From the NCBI GenBank assembly GCA_036388475.1, contig DASVRT010000024.1, positions 34,075 to 98,074 on the forward strand: a stretch of 64,000 bases of DNA, in the 5' to 3' direction. The stretch is from JALZHR01 sp036388475 (GTDB lineage: Bacteria > Acidobacteriota > Blastocatellia > Pyrinomonadales > Pyrinomonadaceae). Shown here in pieces: positions 45,548 through 54,777 of the stretch. Both the position numbers and the translations under genes were made by a program. A model generated the notes under the pieces. That model was given only the letters and a program-made list of their open reading frames with translations, was not told the origin of the DNA and ran no database searches. The stretch's first letter is position 1. Each line of letters starts with the position of its first letter.

Positions 45548-47908
45548 TTAATATTTCATCAATTCCCGAACCGCTTTTTCCACGTCTTCAATCTGCGGCA
45601 GGATGAAATCTTCGACCTGCGGCGCGTAGGCGACAAACGTGTCGGTCGCGCCGACGCGGCGGACCGGCGCGTCGAGATATTCGAACAATTCGTCCGAAAT
45701 CCGCGCGGCGATTTCCGCGCCGTAACCGTAGGAAATCGAATCTTCGTGCGCGACGACGACGCGCGAAGTTTTCCTGACCGATTCGGCGACGCGTTCCCAA
45801 TCGTACGGAACGAGCGTCCGCAAATCAATCAACTCGACCGAAACGCCTTGTTTTTCCAGACGCTTCGCCGCTTCCAGGCTTCTCTGCACGAGCGCGCCGT
45901 AAGTCACGATGGTGACGTCCGTGCCTTCACGCACGACTTTCGCCTTGCCGAACGGAATCATAAATTCCGACGACGGATACTGCGATTTGTTGTAAACCTG
46001 CCGGTAAAGATGCTTGTGTTCCAGAAACAAAACCGGGTCGTCGCAGCGAATCGAAGTTCGCAAAAGCCCGTTGGCGTCGAGCGCGTTCGACGGGTAAGCG
46101 ATGAGCAAGCCGGGCGTGTGCGCAAACAGCGTCGTGCCGGATTGCGAGTGATAAACCGCGCCGCCTTTCAGATAGCCGCCGACCGGCACGCGCATCACCA
46201 TCGGGCATTTCGTGTCGCCGTCCGAACGCCAGCGCGTGACGGCGACTTCGTTTCTGATTTGGTGAAACGCCGGGAAAATGTAATCGAAAAACTGAATCTC
46301 GACCACCGGCTTCAGCCCGCGAATCGCCATCCCGACGGCGCGCCCGATGATGTTCGCTTCCGCCAGCGGCGAGTTGAAAACGCGCGCCGAGCCGAATTTT
46401 CTTTGCAGATTCGCCGTGACTTTAAACACGCCGCCTTTGCCTTTGACGCGTTCCAGATATTCTTCGCGCGAGGCGTCGGCGACGTCTTCGCCGAAAATCA
46501 CTATCGAAGCGTCGCGCTCCATTTCCTCGTGCAGGCAGCGGTTAATCAAATCGACCATCGTGCCCGCGTTGCCGGAAAGCTCTGCGCCTTCTTCGGTGTC
46601 GAAGTCTTTGGAAGCCGGGTCGACGTCGGGCGAAAAAACGTTTCGCAGCGCGCTTTCGGGCGCGGGCTGCGGCGTTGCCAGCGCAATGTCGGTCGCCGCG
46701 TTGATTTCGGCGTCAATAGTCTTGCGCAGTTTTTCCAAATCTTCCGCCGACGCGATGCCTTCGGTCATCAAAAATTCGGCGAAGGTTTTGACCGGGTCAA
46801 TCGCCGCCTCGCGCTCGCGCTCTTCGTCGGGACGATACGATTTTTCGTCGTCCGAGAGGCTGTGCGAATACGGGCGAATCACTTTCGCGTGGACGAAAGC
46901 CGGACCTTTGCGCGCGCGACAGTATTCGGCGGCGCGTTTAAAGGTTTCGTAACTTTCAACCGGGTTTGTGCCGTCGCATTTTTGAATGTAAAGATTCGGA
47001 AAACCTGAAACGAGCTTGGAAATATCGCCGCCCGCCGTGTTGACTTCGACCGGCACGCTGATGGCGTAGCCGTTGTCTTCGACGACGAAAATTACGGGCA
47101 ATTTCAGATTGCAAGCCGTGTTCAGCGCTTCCCACCATTCGCCTTCGCTCGTCGTGCCGTCGCCGACCGACATATAAACGACTTCATCGCCTTTGAAACC
47201 CTTGATTTTGTCCGGCAATTCCTTAACGAGAGCCGCGCGATAGCCTGCTTCAGCCGCGCCGACCGCGTGCAGCGCCTGCGTTCCCGTGCAGGAAGACTGC
47301 GACGGAACGTTTAAATCGACGTGTCCCCAGTGCGAGGGCATCTGTCGCCCGTGCGAGTTCGGGTCGGCTTCCGCGCCGACCGCCGAAAAAAGCATTTCCT
47401 GCGGCGTCATCCCTAATTGCAGCAGCAAAGCCCGGTCGCGGTAATACGGGAAAAACCAATCGTAGCCCGCTTTCAAAGCCAATCCCGCGCCGACCAGCAT
47501 CGCCTCGTGTCCAGCGCCGCTGATTTGGAAAAAGATTTTGTTTTGACCTTTGAGCTGAATTTCCTTGTCGTCAATCCGCCGCGAAGTGTAGATCGTGCGG
47601 TAAAGACCGATTAAGGTTTGCGCGTCCAGACCGGCGTAATCTTTCGCTCTCGCCGCATCCGTCGCCGCTTTGCCGTTTTTGCGGGCGGCTTTTTTCGGCT
47701 CTTTCGGCTCGATTGCTTTAGCGGTTTTCTGCGCCGCGTCGTGGTCGAGCTGCCCGTCGCCGATGGCGCCTTCGGGTTTGATTAAAACTTTCGCGTCGTT
47801 GTTTTTCGCGGCTTTTTTAGCTTTTGGCGTCGTCGTGTCGTTCTGTGACTGTTTTTTATTATCGTTTTTAGATTTTGCCGTGCCGGCTTTCTTTGTTGCT
47901 GTTGCCAT
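45548..47908 (-). CDS. 2-oxoacid (branched-chain type) dehydrogenase E1, alpha-beta fusion
   Basis: 786 residues. An N-terminal Lys/Ala-rich disordered tail (1-92) precedes an alpha-type region (about 95-430) with the ThDP motif GDGTTSEGEWWEA followed after 26 residues by N, and a beta-type region (about 450-786) with IFGEDVAD, FNSPLAEANIIG and VVVAHEDS. It decarboxylates a 2-oxoacid, probably from branched-chain amino acids, and passes the acyl group to E2. E2 and E3 are not nearby. Fused alpha-beta forms are known. The basic tail, which looks like histone H1-like sequence, is odd. Confidence 0.9.
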   Translation of the reverse strand: MATATKKAGTAKSKNDNKKQSQNDTTTPKAKKAAKNNDAKVLIKPEGAIGDGQLDHDAAQKTAKAIEPKEPKKAARKNGKAATDAARAKDYAGLDAQTLIGLYRTIYTSRRIDDKEIQLKGQNKIFFQISGAGHEAMLVGAGLALKAGYDWFFPYYRDRALLLQLGMTPQEMLFSAVGAEADPNSHGRQMPSHWGHVDLNVPSQSSCTGTQALHAVGAAEAGYRAALVKELPDKIKGFKGDEVVYMSVGDGTTSEGEWWEALNTACNLKLPVIFVVEDNGYAISVPVEVNTAGGDISKLVSGFPNLYIQKCDGTNPVESYETFKRAAEYCRARKGPAFVHAKVIRPYSHSLSDDEKSYRPDEEREREAAIDPVKTFAEFLMTEGIASAEDLEKLRKTIDAEINAATDIALATPQPAPESALRNVFSPDVDPASKDFDTEEGAELSGNAGTMVDLINRCLHEEMERDASIVIFGEDVADASREEYLERVKGKGGVFKVTANLQRKFGSARVFNSPLAEANIIGRAVGMAIRGLKPVVEIQFFDYIFPAFHQIRNEVAVTRWRSDGDTKCPMVMRVPVGGYLKGGAVYHSQSGTTLFAHTPGLLIAYPSNALDANGLLRTSIRCDDPVLFLEHKHLYRQVYNKSQYPSSEFMIPFGKAKVVREGTDVTIVTYGALVQRSLEAAKRLEKQGVSVELIDLRTLVPYDWERVAESVRKTSRVVVAHEDSISYGYGAEIAARISDELFEYLDAPVRRVGATDTFVAYAPQVEDFILPQIEDVEKAVRELMKY

Positions 47909-48010
47909 TTTTATAAATTCCCGATTGAATAAAGATTTATTATAGACGAATCAACTATTTTAACCGCTTACAGGCGTAATTTTCCAGCAGAGGCGCGCTG
48001 TTTCTTATGA

Positions 48011-48097
48011 AACGCCGAACGCCGAACGCCGAACGATGAATAAAAAAAGAAACACAAAAATTGCAATTCATCATTTCGCGTTCCGCATTCCTCGTTT
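48011..48097. repeat. heptad-period inverted pair (AACGCCG / GTTCCGC type)
   Basis: AACGCCG, AACGCCG, AACGCCG, AACGATG, AATAAAA (48011-48045) faces ATTCATC, ATTTCGC, GTTCCGC, ATTCCTC (48066-48093). The right tract is nearly the same as 6397-6428. This gap (47909-48122) holds no gene. Confidence 0.88.
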
Positions 48098-48122
48098 TAA
48101 AACTACATTCATCGTTTCAAAA

Positions 48123-48440
48123 TTAATCGGCGTAATCCAAATCGAGCGTCACGCGGAAATCCTGCGCCATCGACGGATGACCGTGTTTCATTGAAACTTC
48201 GATGCCTTTTTCATAAGCCGCGCGTGCTTTTTCGCGGTTTGCGGTTTTTTCATACGCGCGGGCGAGCATTCCGTAAGCCGCGCCTTCGTCGTCGGCTTTC
48301 GCCAGATAATCTTCCAGCGTTTCGATGGTCTTTTGCCAATCTTCCGCCTTTTGATATTCATTCGCCAGCCCGAATAAAACCATCGTATTATCCGGGTCGG
48401 ACTCCAACATTTGTTTGAAAACTTCGATTCGATTTTGCAT
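48123..48440 (-). CDS. small TPR protein
   Basis: 105 residues, close to three TPR units: FKQMLESDPDNTMVLFGLANEYQ, then a W-Q-K-T-I-E-T-L-E-D-Y-L helix pair and YGMLARAYEKTANREKARAAYEKG. No signal peptide or extra domain. It is probably a scaffold for a partner protein that cannot be identified here. The ATG at 48440 has no strong ribosome site. Confidence 0.75.
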   Translation of the reverse strand: MQNRIEVFKQMLESDPDNTMVLFGLANEYQKAEDWQKTIETLEDYLAKADDEGAAYGMLARAYEKTANREKARAAYEKGIEVSMKHGHPSMAQDFRVTLDLDYAD

Positions 48441-48487
48441 AGATTAAAAGAAGAATTGTCCACAGATTAACACAGACGGCAGAGAAG

Positions 48488-48578
48488 GCAGAAAGCAGAA
48501 GGCGGAAGGCGGTTTTATAGAAGAGACTTTAAAGCCGAATCTCGAAACCTAACTGCCTGCCGCCAACTGTCTTCCGTA
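48488..48578. repeat. heptad-period pair (GCAGAAG/GCGGAAG type)
   Basis: GCAGAAA, GCAGAAG, GCGGAAG, GCGG (48488-48512) faces ACTGCCT, GCCGCCA, ACTGTCT, TCCG (about 48550-48574). The two sides are loose complements. Located between the TPR gene start and the radical SAM gene stop. Confidence 0.7.
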
Positions 48579-48579
48579 A

Positions 48580-49581
48580 CTAGCGGAATAAATTTTGCTG
48601 GAGCGGCGGCGGCTTTTCTTCGGGTTTTTCAACTTTTCGAAACCTGGTAAAACCCAGACGCTTGAAATGCAAATCGAAGAGCTTGACCGCCATTTGCCAT
48701 TGCTCGGTCTTGCCGCTTCTTTCCGCGTAGTTGCGGTGACGCAGCTGCCCGCCGCGCTCGCGCCGCAGCGCATTGAGAATTTTATCGGCTTTGGTCGGCA
48801 GTTTTTCTTTCAATTTCTGCACGAAATAATCTTCAATCGAATCGCTGTCGAAATGAATTAAATTTATAAACGCCCGTGTCGCGCCCGCGTTTCGAGCCTT
48901 TTCCAGCAAAAGCGGAATGTCGGCGTCGTTATAGCTCGGAATGATTGGCGCAATGCCGATGCCGACCTCGACGCCCGCCTTCGCCAGCGTTTCCATCGCC
49001 CGGAAACGCGCCTCCGGCACGGGCACAAACGGTTCGAAAGGCTTCGATTTTTCGATGCTCGGAAACGGAATCGAAAAGAAAACCGTCGCCTGCAAATCGG
49101 TCAAAACGTCCAAATCGCGCGTAATCAACGGCGATTTTGTAATGACGCCGACCGGCATCCGGAAATCTCGACAAACTAACAAACATTTTCGCGTCAGTTC
49201 GTAATTGGCTTCCAGCGGCAGATAAGGGTCGGTCGTAAACGAAAATTCGAGATGCCTGATTTTTTCTCTCGTTCGTTTCAGCTCGGCGCGCAAAATCTGC
49301 GGCGCGTTTATTTTGGCGACGATTTTCGTTTCAAAATCCGTGCCCGCGCCGTAGCCTAAAAATTCGTGATAACGGCGCGCGAAACAATACGTGCAGGCGT
49401 GTATGCAGCCGCGATAGCAATTGACCGTGTAGCGAATGCCCATATCGGGCATATTGCTTTTGGTGATGACTGATTTGGTGGCGATTTCTTCAAAGACTTC
49501 GAGTTTGGTCGGCGGCGGCTCGCCCAAAAATTCGGCGGAGTATTTGTGATACGGATTTGGCGGATTCTGAATGTATCGCAC
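48580..49581 (-). CDS. radical SAM protein, SplB/Rv2578c-like
   Basis: 333 residues starting at a GTG. The cluster motif CIHACTYCFARRYHEFLGYG (Cys near 59, 63, 66) and the following DFETKIVAK are typical of the PA0069/Rv2578c group, distantly related to spore photoproduct lyase. The internal segments S-F-T-T-D-P-Y-L-P-L-E and G-V-I-T-K-S-P-L-I-T-R-D match that group. The true reaction is unknown. No sporulation gene is nearby, so a DNA-repair role is inference only. The start lacks a clear ribosome site. Confidence 0.85.
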   Translation of the reverse strand: MRYIQNPPNPYHKYSAEFLGEPPPTKLEVFEEIATKSVITKSNMPDMGIRYTVNCYRGCIHACTYCFARRYHEFLGYGAGTDFETKIVAKINAPQILRAELKRTREKIRHLEFSFTTDPYLPLEANYELTRKCLLVCRDFRMPVGVITKSPLITRDLDVLTDLQATVFFSIPFPSIEKSKPFEPFVPVPEARFRAMETLAKAGVEVGIGIAPIIPSYNDADIPLLLEKARNAGATRAFINLIHFDSDSIEDYFVQKLKEKLPTKADKILNALRRERGGQLRHRNYAERSGKTEQWQMAVKLFDLHFKRLGFTRFRKVEKPEEKPPPLQQNLFR

Positions 49582-49634
49582 AGATGAAACAATATATCAT
49601 CTGCGGGCTTAATGCAAGAAAAATTTAACCACGG

Positions 49635-49659
49635 AATTACCCGGTGAACACGGGTAATT
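49635..49659. terminator. hairpin between radical SAM and acyl-CoA dehydrogenase genes
   Basis: AATTACCCG and CGGGTAATT are perfect complements around seven bases. No long T run follows on the minus strand, so it may act as a weak terminator or an RNA stabiliser. Confidence 0.5.
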
Positions 49660-49705
49660 TGACTTCTTATCCGCGTTTATTTGGTAAATCTGTGGTTTCA
49701 AAAAA

Positions 49706-50887
49706 TTATTTTCCGCTCGTAATCAATTTCGCAATCGTTTGCAGCTGCATATTCGACGTGCCTTCGTAAATCGCGCCGATTTTCGAGTCGCGCCAGAATT
49801 TTTCGACCGGGTAATCCTTGACGTAACCGTAGCCGCCGAAAAGCTCGATGGCTTTCGAGGAAACTCTCTCCGCCACGCGCGACGAATAAACTTTCGCCAT
49901 CGCCGCTTCTTTCAGAAAAGATTTTCCGGCGTCTTTCAAACGCGCGGCGTTATAAACCAAAAGGCGCGCGGCTTCGACGTCAATCGCCATTTCGGCGAGC
50001 TGGAACTGGACGGCTTGAAAATTATTGAGCGATTGCCCGAACTGTTCGCGTTCCGCCGTGTATTTCAGCGCGGCTTCATACGCGCCCTGCGCGATGCCGA
50101 TCATCTGCGCGCCGATGCCGATGCGACCTTCGTTCAAGGTTTCGATGGAAACTTTGTAGCCTTTGCCGACTTCGCCGAGCACGTTTTCCTTCGGCACCCG
50201 GCAGTTGTCCAGAATCAATTCCGTCGTGGAAGATGCGCGAATGCCGAGCTTGTCTTCCTTTTTGCCGACCGCGAAACCTTCAAAGCCTTTTTCGACGATA
50301 AAAGCCGTGATGCCTTTGTAGCCCGCATTCGGGTCAACGGTTGCAAAGACGACAAAAATTTCGGCTTCGTTGCCGTTGGTAATCCACAATTTCTGCCCGG
50401 TGATTTCGTAAAAATCGCCTTTCTCGACGGCGCGGGTTTTCAAAGCGAAAGCGTCCGAACCGCTTCCGGCTTCCGACAAAGCATACGCGCCGACTTTCGA
50501 TTCAGCCATCTGCGGCAGATATTTTAATTTCTGCGCGTCGGTCGCCCAGCGGATAATCGCGTTGGTGACGAGCGTGTTTTGCACGTCGACAAAAACCGAG
50601 GTCGAAGCGTCGACGCGCGCCAGCTCTTCAATCGCTAAAATGGCGTTGAAAAACGAAGAACCCGCGCCGCCGTATTCTTCGGGCGTTTCGATTGCCATCA
50701 GCCCGAGCTCGAAACATTGTTTGATTAAATCCTGGTCGAGTTTCCCGGCGTGCTCCATTTTTTCCACGCGCGGGCGCACTTCGCCTTCGGCAAATTCGCG
50801 CACGCTCGAGCGGAAAAGCTCTTCTTCTTCGGAAAGCTGCGTTAAAGCCGGATGTGAAATTTCTTTTTCTAAAGCTGTAGCGTTCAT
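49706..50887 (-). CDS. acyl-CoA dehydrogenase
   Basis: 393 residues, full length, with an AAGGAAAT site before the ATG. FAD flavoenzyme of fatty-acid or branched-chain degradation. Motifs: YALSEAGSGSDAFALKT, KLWITNGNEAEIFVVFATV and a C-terminal Q-L-F-G-like G-G-Y-G-Y-V-K-D-Y-P-V-E-K-F-W-R-D signature. The catalytic Glu lies in YEGTSNMQLQTIAK. Chain-length preference cannot be assigned; the type is close to short-chain enzymes. It is separated from the flippase gene by a divergent gap of 56 bases. Confidence 0.93.
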   Translation of the reverse strand: MNATALEKEISHPALTQLSEEEELFRSSVREFAEGEVRPRVEKMEHAGKLDQDLIKQCFELGLMAIETPEEYGGAGSSFFNAILAIEELARVDASTSVFVDVQNTLVTNAIIRWATDAQKLKYLPQMAESKVGAYALSEAGSGSDAFALKTRAVEKGDFYEITGQKLWITNGNEAEIFVVFATVDPNAGYKGITAFIVEKGFEGFAVGKKEDKLGIRASSTTELILDNCRVPKENVLGEVGKGYKVSIETLNEGRIGIGAQMIGIAQGAYEAALKYTAEREQFGQSLNNFQAVQFQLAEMAIDVEAARLLVYNAARLKDAGKSFLKEAAMAKVYSSRVAERVSSKAIELFGGYGYVKDYPVEKFWRDSKIGAIYEGTSNMQLQTIAKLITSGK

Positions 50888-50943
50888 AATAATTTCCTTT
50901 AAATTTTGTAAAAAAATGTAAATGAAATAACATCATAAAAGTA

Positions 50944-52023
50944 ATGAGTGCAAAGTTCAAAGCAGAAGCAGTTTCCGGTTCTCAATCCAAATCAAACCTC
51001 AGGCGGCTTCGCTGGATTGGAGTTGTTTTTACGATTCTGGGCATTGCGCTGTTTTCCTACTTCATCGCGTCGGTCGGATTTCACGAAGTTGTGCGCGGCA
51101 TCGCCCGCATCGGCTTCGACGGTTTTGCGATTATCATTTTAATTTACTTTTCGCGGATTCTGATTCGCGCCGCCGGCTGGAAGCTTTCGGTTTCCGCGCC
51201 TTACTCGCTGACTTTGCGCGACACGACCGAAGGCGTGATTATCGGCGAGGCGATGAGCAGCATTATTCCGCTCGGCATTCTGGTCAGCGGCACGTCGAAA
51301 GCGGTCGCCGTCCGCAAAAAAATGCCGATTGTCGTCGCACTTTCGACGGTAGCGACGGAAAATCTTTTTTATTCGCTCGTCACCGGACTTTTTATCTGTT
51401 TCGGCGCGGTGGTTTTTCTCCGCAATTTCGAGCTTTCGGAAAGCTGGACGCTGACGCTCGATATTCTTATCGGTTTTGTTTTCCTGTTGATAATTCTCGG
51501 CGTTTTAATGGTCATTCGCCAGTGGCATTTTTTGAGTGAGATTCTTGAAAGGCTTTACGAAAAGGGAATTTTGCATCGCTGGACCGAGGACGGACGGCTT
51601 CACGCGCGTCTTTTCGAAAATCTGATTTACGGTTTTTACCGTCAATATCCGCAAAGATTTCTGCCGATTTTTCTGCTGCAAATTACGTTTCACGCGCTCG
51701 GCGTGTTTGAAGTCTGGTTTATTTTAAATCGTCTGAGCGATTCCGCGACCGTTTACAGCGCTTTTCTGCTCGAATCAATCAGCCGCGTCATTACGGTCGT
51801 TTTCAAGCTCGTGCCGTTTCTCATCGGCGTCGACGAAGCCGGCGCGCAGTTCGTGACCGAAACGCTCGCGCTCGGCGCGGGTCTCGGCGTGACGCTGGCG
51901 ATTGTGCGCAAAGGGCGGATTATTTTCTGGGCGATTGTCGGCATCACGCTGATTCTCAAACGCGGGCTTTCTTTCAGCGATATTAAAAAGGCGAATGAGA
52001 ATCTGAAAGCGGAAAACAATTAG
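50944..52023 (+). CDS. flippase-like integral membrane protein (UPF0104/LPG synthase TM type)
   Basis: 359 residues with about eight hydrophobic helices (about 24-44, 75-95, 120-140, 150-175, 190-210, 240-265, 300-320, 325-345). The segment G-D-E-A-G-A-Q-F-like VDEAGAQFVTETLALGAG near 300 and the LGV-x-x-G-x-S early motif fit the lysylphosphatidylglycerol-synthetase membrane family (PF03706). No synthetase domain is attached. It probably moves or inserts a lipid or sugar-lipid; the substrate is unknown. Confidence 0.8.
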   Translation: MSAKFKAEAVSGSQSKSNLRRLRWIGVVFTILGIALFSYFIASVGFHEVVRGIARIGFDGFAIIILIYFSRILIRAAGWKLSVSAPYSLTLRDTTEGVIIGEAMSSIIPLGILVSGTSKAVAVRKKMPIVVALSTVATENLFYSLVTGLFICFGAVVFLRNFELSESWTLTLDILIGFVFLLIILGVLMVIRQWHFLSEILERLYEKGILHRWTEDGRLHARLFENLIYGFYRQYPQRFLPIFLLQITFHALGVFEVWFILNRLSDSATVYSAFLLESISRVITVVFKLVPFLIGVDEAGAQFVTETLALGAGLGVTLAIVRKGRIIFWAIVGITLILKRGLSFSDIKKANENLKAENN

Positions 52024-52185
52024 CGAGCGATAAGAGAATGATGAAAAACCTCGATAATTAAGTAACGCCGCCTCAATTTTCCAGCCAATTATTTTTCTAT
52101 AGTTTCCTGAATTTTTGTGAGAGAATCGATTCCATTGCAATTTTGGCGGAATAGACTATAAAACTCATAAGTATTTGGAGAAGAT

Positions 52186-53079
52186 GTGAATAATATATTT
52201 ATTAGCCAGACCTCAGGAAAAAGTCGTGATGTGGCAATTGTTTTGAAGAATTGGCTCATTGAAGAAATGAAGCTTGGAATCCCGTGGATATCGACAGAGA
52301 TTCCGGGCGGCGATGATTGGAGAAAAGCTATAAGAAAAGCGTTGAGCAAAGCGCGCATCGGCATACTTTGCATAACTGCCGACAACATCACAAATCAGTG
52401 GATAATTTATGAAGCCGGCGCGCTGGATTTTAATGGCATTAAGGTTTTTCCATACGTTATAAACTCTCGTTCGCGATATTTACCGGCTCCGATAAATCAT
52501 TTACAAGGCGGAAAAGCTAATGAACAGGGAACGAAATCTCTGGTCATCGAAATTAACAAAGCGCTCGGCAAACGTTTTTCCAAAAAAAAAGTTATAGAAA
52601 TTTTTAATTCCAAATGGAAAATCCTGCAACAAAACCTGGAAAATATTCACCGCAGTAAGGATTATGAAAAAGCCGTCAGCGATTTTATGAAGATAATCAT
52701 AGTCATCAACGATTTTAGGCGGTCTCTGGATTATTCCGCGCTGGTTACCGAGGTTTTGAGCATCAAGGAATTCAACACTGAAAAAATTGTGGATACTGTT
52801 TTCAAAATCATAGAGAAAGAGAGAGAAGACTTTATAAAAAGAAACGAATTTACCAACATCGAGCCTGTGCTTACCAGAAAAGTTCGCAATTTTTTCAAAA
52901 AACATTTTAAGGAAGAAGACCTTCGAAACATAATCACTGCATTGGAACCGATTCTGTTCTCTGAAGACGGTAGTGAGAAAAAAAGGACTGATTTGCTGGC
53001 GCATATTCGAGTAGTGGAGTTAGAAGTTTTCCTGCGCTTTCACGGGCTGCTGGCGGATGAATTAGGTAAGGATTTGTAA
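52186..53079 (+). CDS. orphan TIR-domain protein
   Basis: 297 residues from a GTG with a GGAG site five bases earlier. Residues 1-130 look like a TIR fold: NIFISQTSGKSRDVAIVLK, WISTEIPGGDDW, IGILCITADN and WIIYEAGAL, where Glu77 sits at the place of the catalytic Glu of bacterial NADase TIRs. Residues 150-297 are helical with no motif I know. The gene is AT-richer than its neighbours and stands alone, with no obvious defence partner. It could be an NADase effector of an antiphage system; that is inference from the family. Confidence 0.75.
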   Translation: MNNIFISQTSGKSRDVAIVLKNWLIEEMKLGIPWISTEIPGGDDWRKAIRKALSKARIGILCITADNITNQWIIYEAGALDFNGIKVFPYVINSRSRYLPAPINHLQGGKANEQGTKSLVIEINKALGKRFSKKKVIEIFNSKWKILQQNLENIHRSKDYEKAVSDFMKIIIVINDFRRSLDYSALVTEVLSIKEFNTEKIVDTVFKIIEKEREDFIKRNEFTNIEPVLTRKVRNFFKKHFKEEDLRNIITALEPILFSEDGSEKKRTDLLAHIRVVELEVFLRFHGLLADELGKDL

Positions 53080-53173
53080 GATAAATCACATTTCATAGTG
53101 AATTGAGTTTTGACTTTTTGAATATCCGCTCAATTGCTTCATTCAAAGCTCGTAATTGTTAATCATTCATCCT

Positions 53174-54700
53174 TTACGGCTTTATATCGTTGACCTTGCC
53201 GTCTTTGACTTCCGTGTCGAAGCGTTTGTAGTCGCCGTATCTGATTAAATTATTGATGTTGATGCCGGCAAACAGAATCTTCACCGAAAGATTGATGTCC
53301 GCCAGCGACGGCAGCCAGATTTCGTCGTTGACGCGCTCGTTTTCAAGCGTGAAAGACGCGCCGCGTTTGAGCTTTGCCAGAAAATTGCCGGAGCTTTGCG
53401 TGAGCGAGGCTTCGAGCCGGACGACCTGTTTATCGCCCGTATCGACCCAGACCGCGCCGCTGCACAGCGCGAAAACTTTTTCGAAACGCGTTTTCGGTTT
53501 GTAAGCCGGATTCGGCTCGTAATCGAAAACAATCACGTCGCGCCCGCGCAGGCGCTCGCGGCGCGGATTGACGAGCAAAGAGCCGCGCAACGCGTCCGAC
53601 AGCGTGACGCGCTGACCCTCGCCTTCCTCGCCGGGCGTTCCGGCTTTGTTGGCGGCAATGTCGCGTTCGCGTTCCAGTTGTTTCTTTTCCTTTTGCGCGA
53701 TTCTTTCTTCGATTTCGCGGATTTGTTTTTCGACCTTTTTGTCTTCGTCCGCCTGCTCGCCCGCGCTCAGAGGCTTGCCGTTTTTCGCCAAAAGGCGCGT
53801 GATTCGGAAGCTTTTGTAAAAGCTGAAGGAAATCGTTTCCGTATCTTTTTCCACCAGATTTCCGGCTTTGTCGATTTCGCGCTCGACGCGCGTCGCCGTG
53901 AAGCTGTAATTTTCCAGCATCCGGTCAATCTTGTCCGTATTGGCGCGAATTTCGGTCAAAAGCGTTTTGATGTCGGGCAAAGGCGCGTTGGAAATCTGCG
54001 GAAAATCGAAAACGGATTTGGCGACGGTCTGATTATGCGTGATTTCGTCCAGCCGGATTTCGTAAGCTGCGCCGTCGCCGTTGATTTTAATCGAGAAAGG
54101 CTCGAAGACGTTTCCGACTTTGCGGTAATCGGCGTAATCGAAACTTTTCGGGCTTGCGCCGCCGGTAGTTTCTTCGCGCAAAAGCAGATTGGTCGCCGCG
54201 TCGAAAAACAACTTAAGCTGCACGCCTTTGGCGGTCGTCAGCAGTAAAACATTCGCCGTTTTGCCGTCGATATTTGTTTGATTCAAAAAAGCGAGCTTGG
54301 CTTTTTCCTGTTTATAATTGAGCCAGCGCGAATTTTTAAAAACGGCTTCGGCTTGAAAATCCCGGCTCGCGTCGCCCGTCAGAGTGCGCAAGCCGTCTTT
54401 CGAATTGCGCGTCCAGCCGGATTTTCCGTTGTAGCCGCTGGCGATTTCGAAACCGTTCAAATCGAAGCTTTCGGCATAAAAACTCGGCGCTTGCGTCTGC
54501 ACCAGATAATTTCCGCTCGCGCCGTCGCTCAGACGCGTAATTTTGCCTTTCGCCTGCCGCGAGCGAATCGTTTTTAAAATCTTTTCGCCGCCGAAAGCAC
54601 GGTTGACCTGACTCAGAATTTTGTTCGCCGATTGCGCCGAAATTTCAGACGAGAAAACAAAAAATAAAAGAATGAGGAATAGGAACAAACTTCGTTTCAT
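53174..54700 (-). CDS. secreted LolA-like/outer-membrane protein of unknown role
   Basis: 508 residues. Signal peptide 1-22 (LFFVFSSEISAQ). The first half (25-245) has the half-barrel, beta-rich pattern of lipoprotein-sorting-like proteins (ANKILSQVNRAFGGEKILKTIRSRQAKGKI). A charged coiled coil at about 300-345 (KKVEKQIREIEERIAQKEKK) precedes a second beta domain ending in FAGININNLIRYGDYKRFD. The assignment is by pattern only and no catalytic motif is seen. It follows a heptad repeat at 54721-54768. Confidence 0.6.
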   Translation of the reverse strand: MKRSLFLFLILLFFVFSSEISAQSANKILSQVNRAFGGEKILKTIRSRQAKGKITRLSDGASGNYLVQTQAPSFYAESFDLNGFEIASGYNGKSGWTRNSKDGLRTLTGDASRDFQAEAVFKNSRWLNYKQEKAKLAFLNQTNIDGKTANVLLLTTAKGVQLKLFFDAATNLLLREETTGGASPKSFDYADYRKVGNVFEPFSIKINGDGAAYEIRLDEITHNQTVAKSVFDFPQISNAPLPDIKTLLTEIRANTDKIDRMLENYSFTATRVEREIDKAGNLVEKDTETISFSFYKSFRITRLLAKNGKPLSAGEQADEDKKVEKQIREIEERIAQKEKKQLERERDIAANKAGTPGEEGEGQRVTLSDALRGSLLVNPRRERLRGRDVIVFDYEPNPAYKPKTRFEKVFALCSGAVWVDTGDKQVVRLEASLTQSSGNFLAKLKRGASFTLENERVNDEIWLPSLADINLSVKILFAGININNLIRYGDYKRFDTEVKDGKVNDIKP

Positions 54701-54720
54701 ACTTTATATAACTGCGAAAT

Positions 54721-54768
54721 GAGAAGTGGGAAGCGAGAAGTGAATTCATTTTCAGTTCTCGCTTCTCA
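54721..54768. repeat. heptad-period inverted repeat (GAGAAGT type)
   Basis: GAGAAGT, GGGAAGC, GAGAAGT (54721-54741), then the complement GTTCTCG, CTTCTCA, CTTTT (54755-54773). It lies between the stop of the coiled-coil gene and the start of the LolA-like gene. Confidence 0.85.
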
Positions 54769-54777
54769 CTTTTGCCT

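Noticed and set aside
45746..47008. 420-codon plus-strand open frame
   Set aside because: Antisense to the fused dehydrogenase; Arg/Ala-rich without any recognisable domain.
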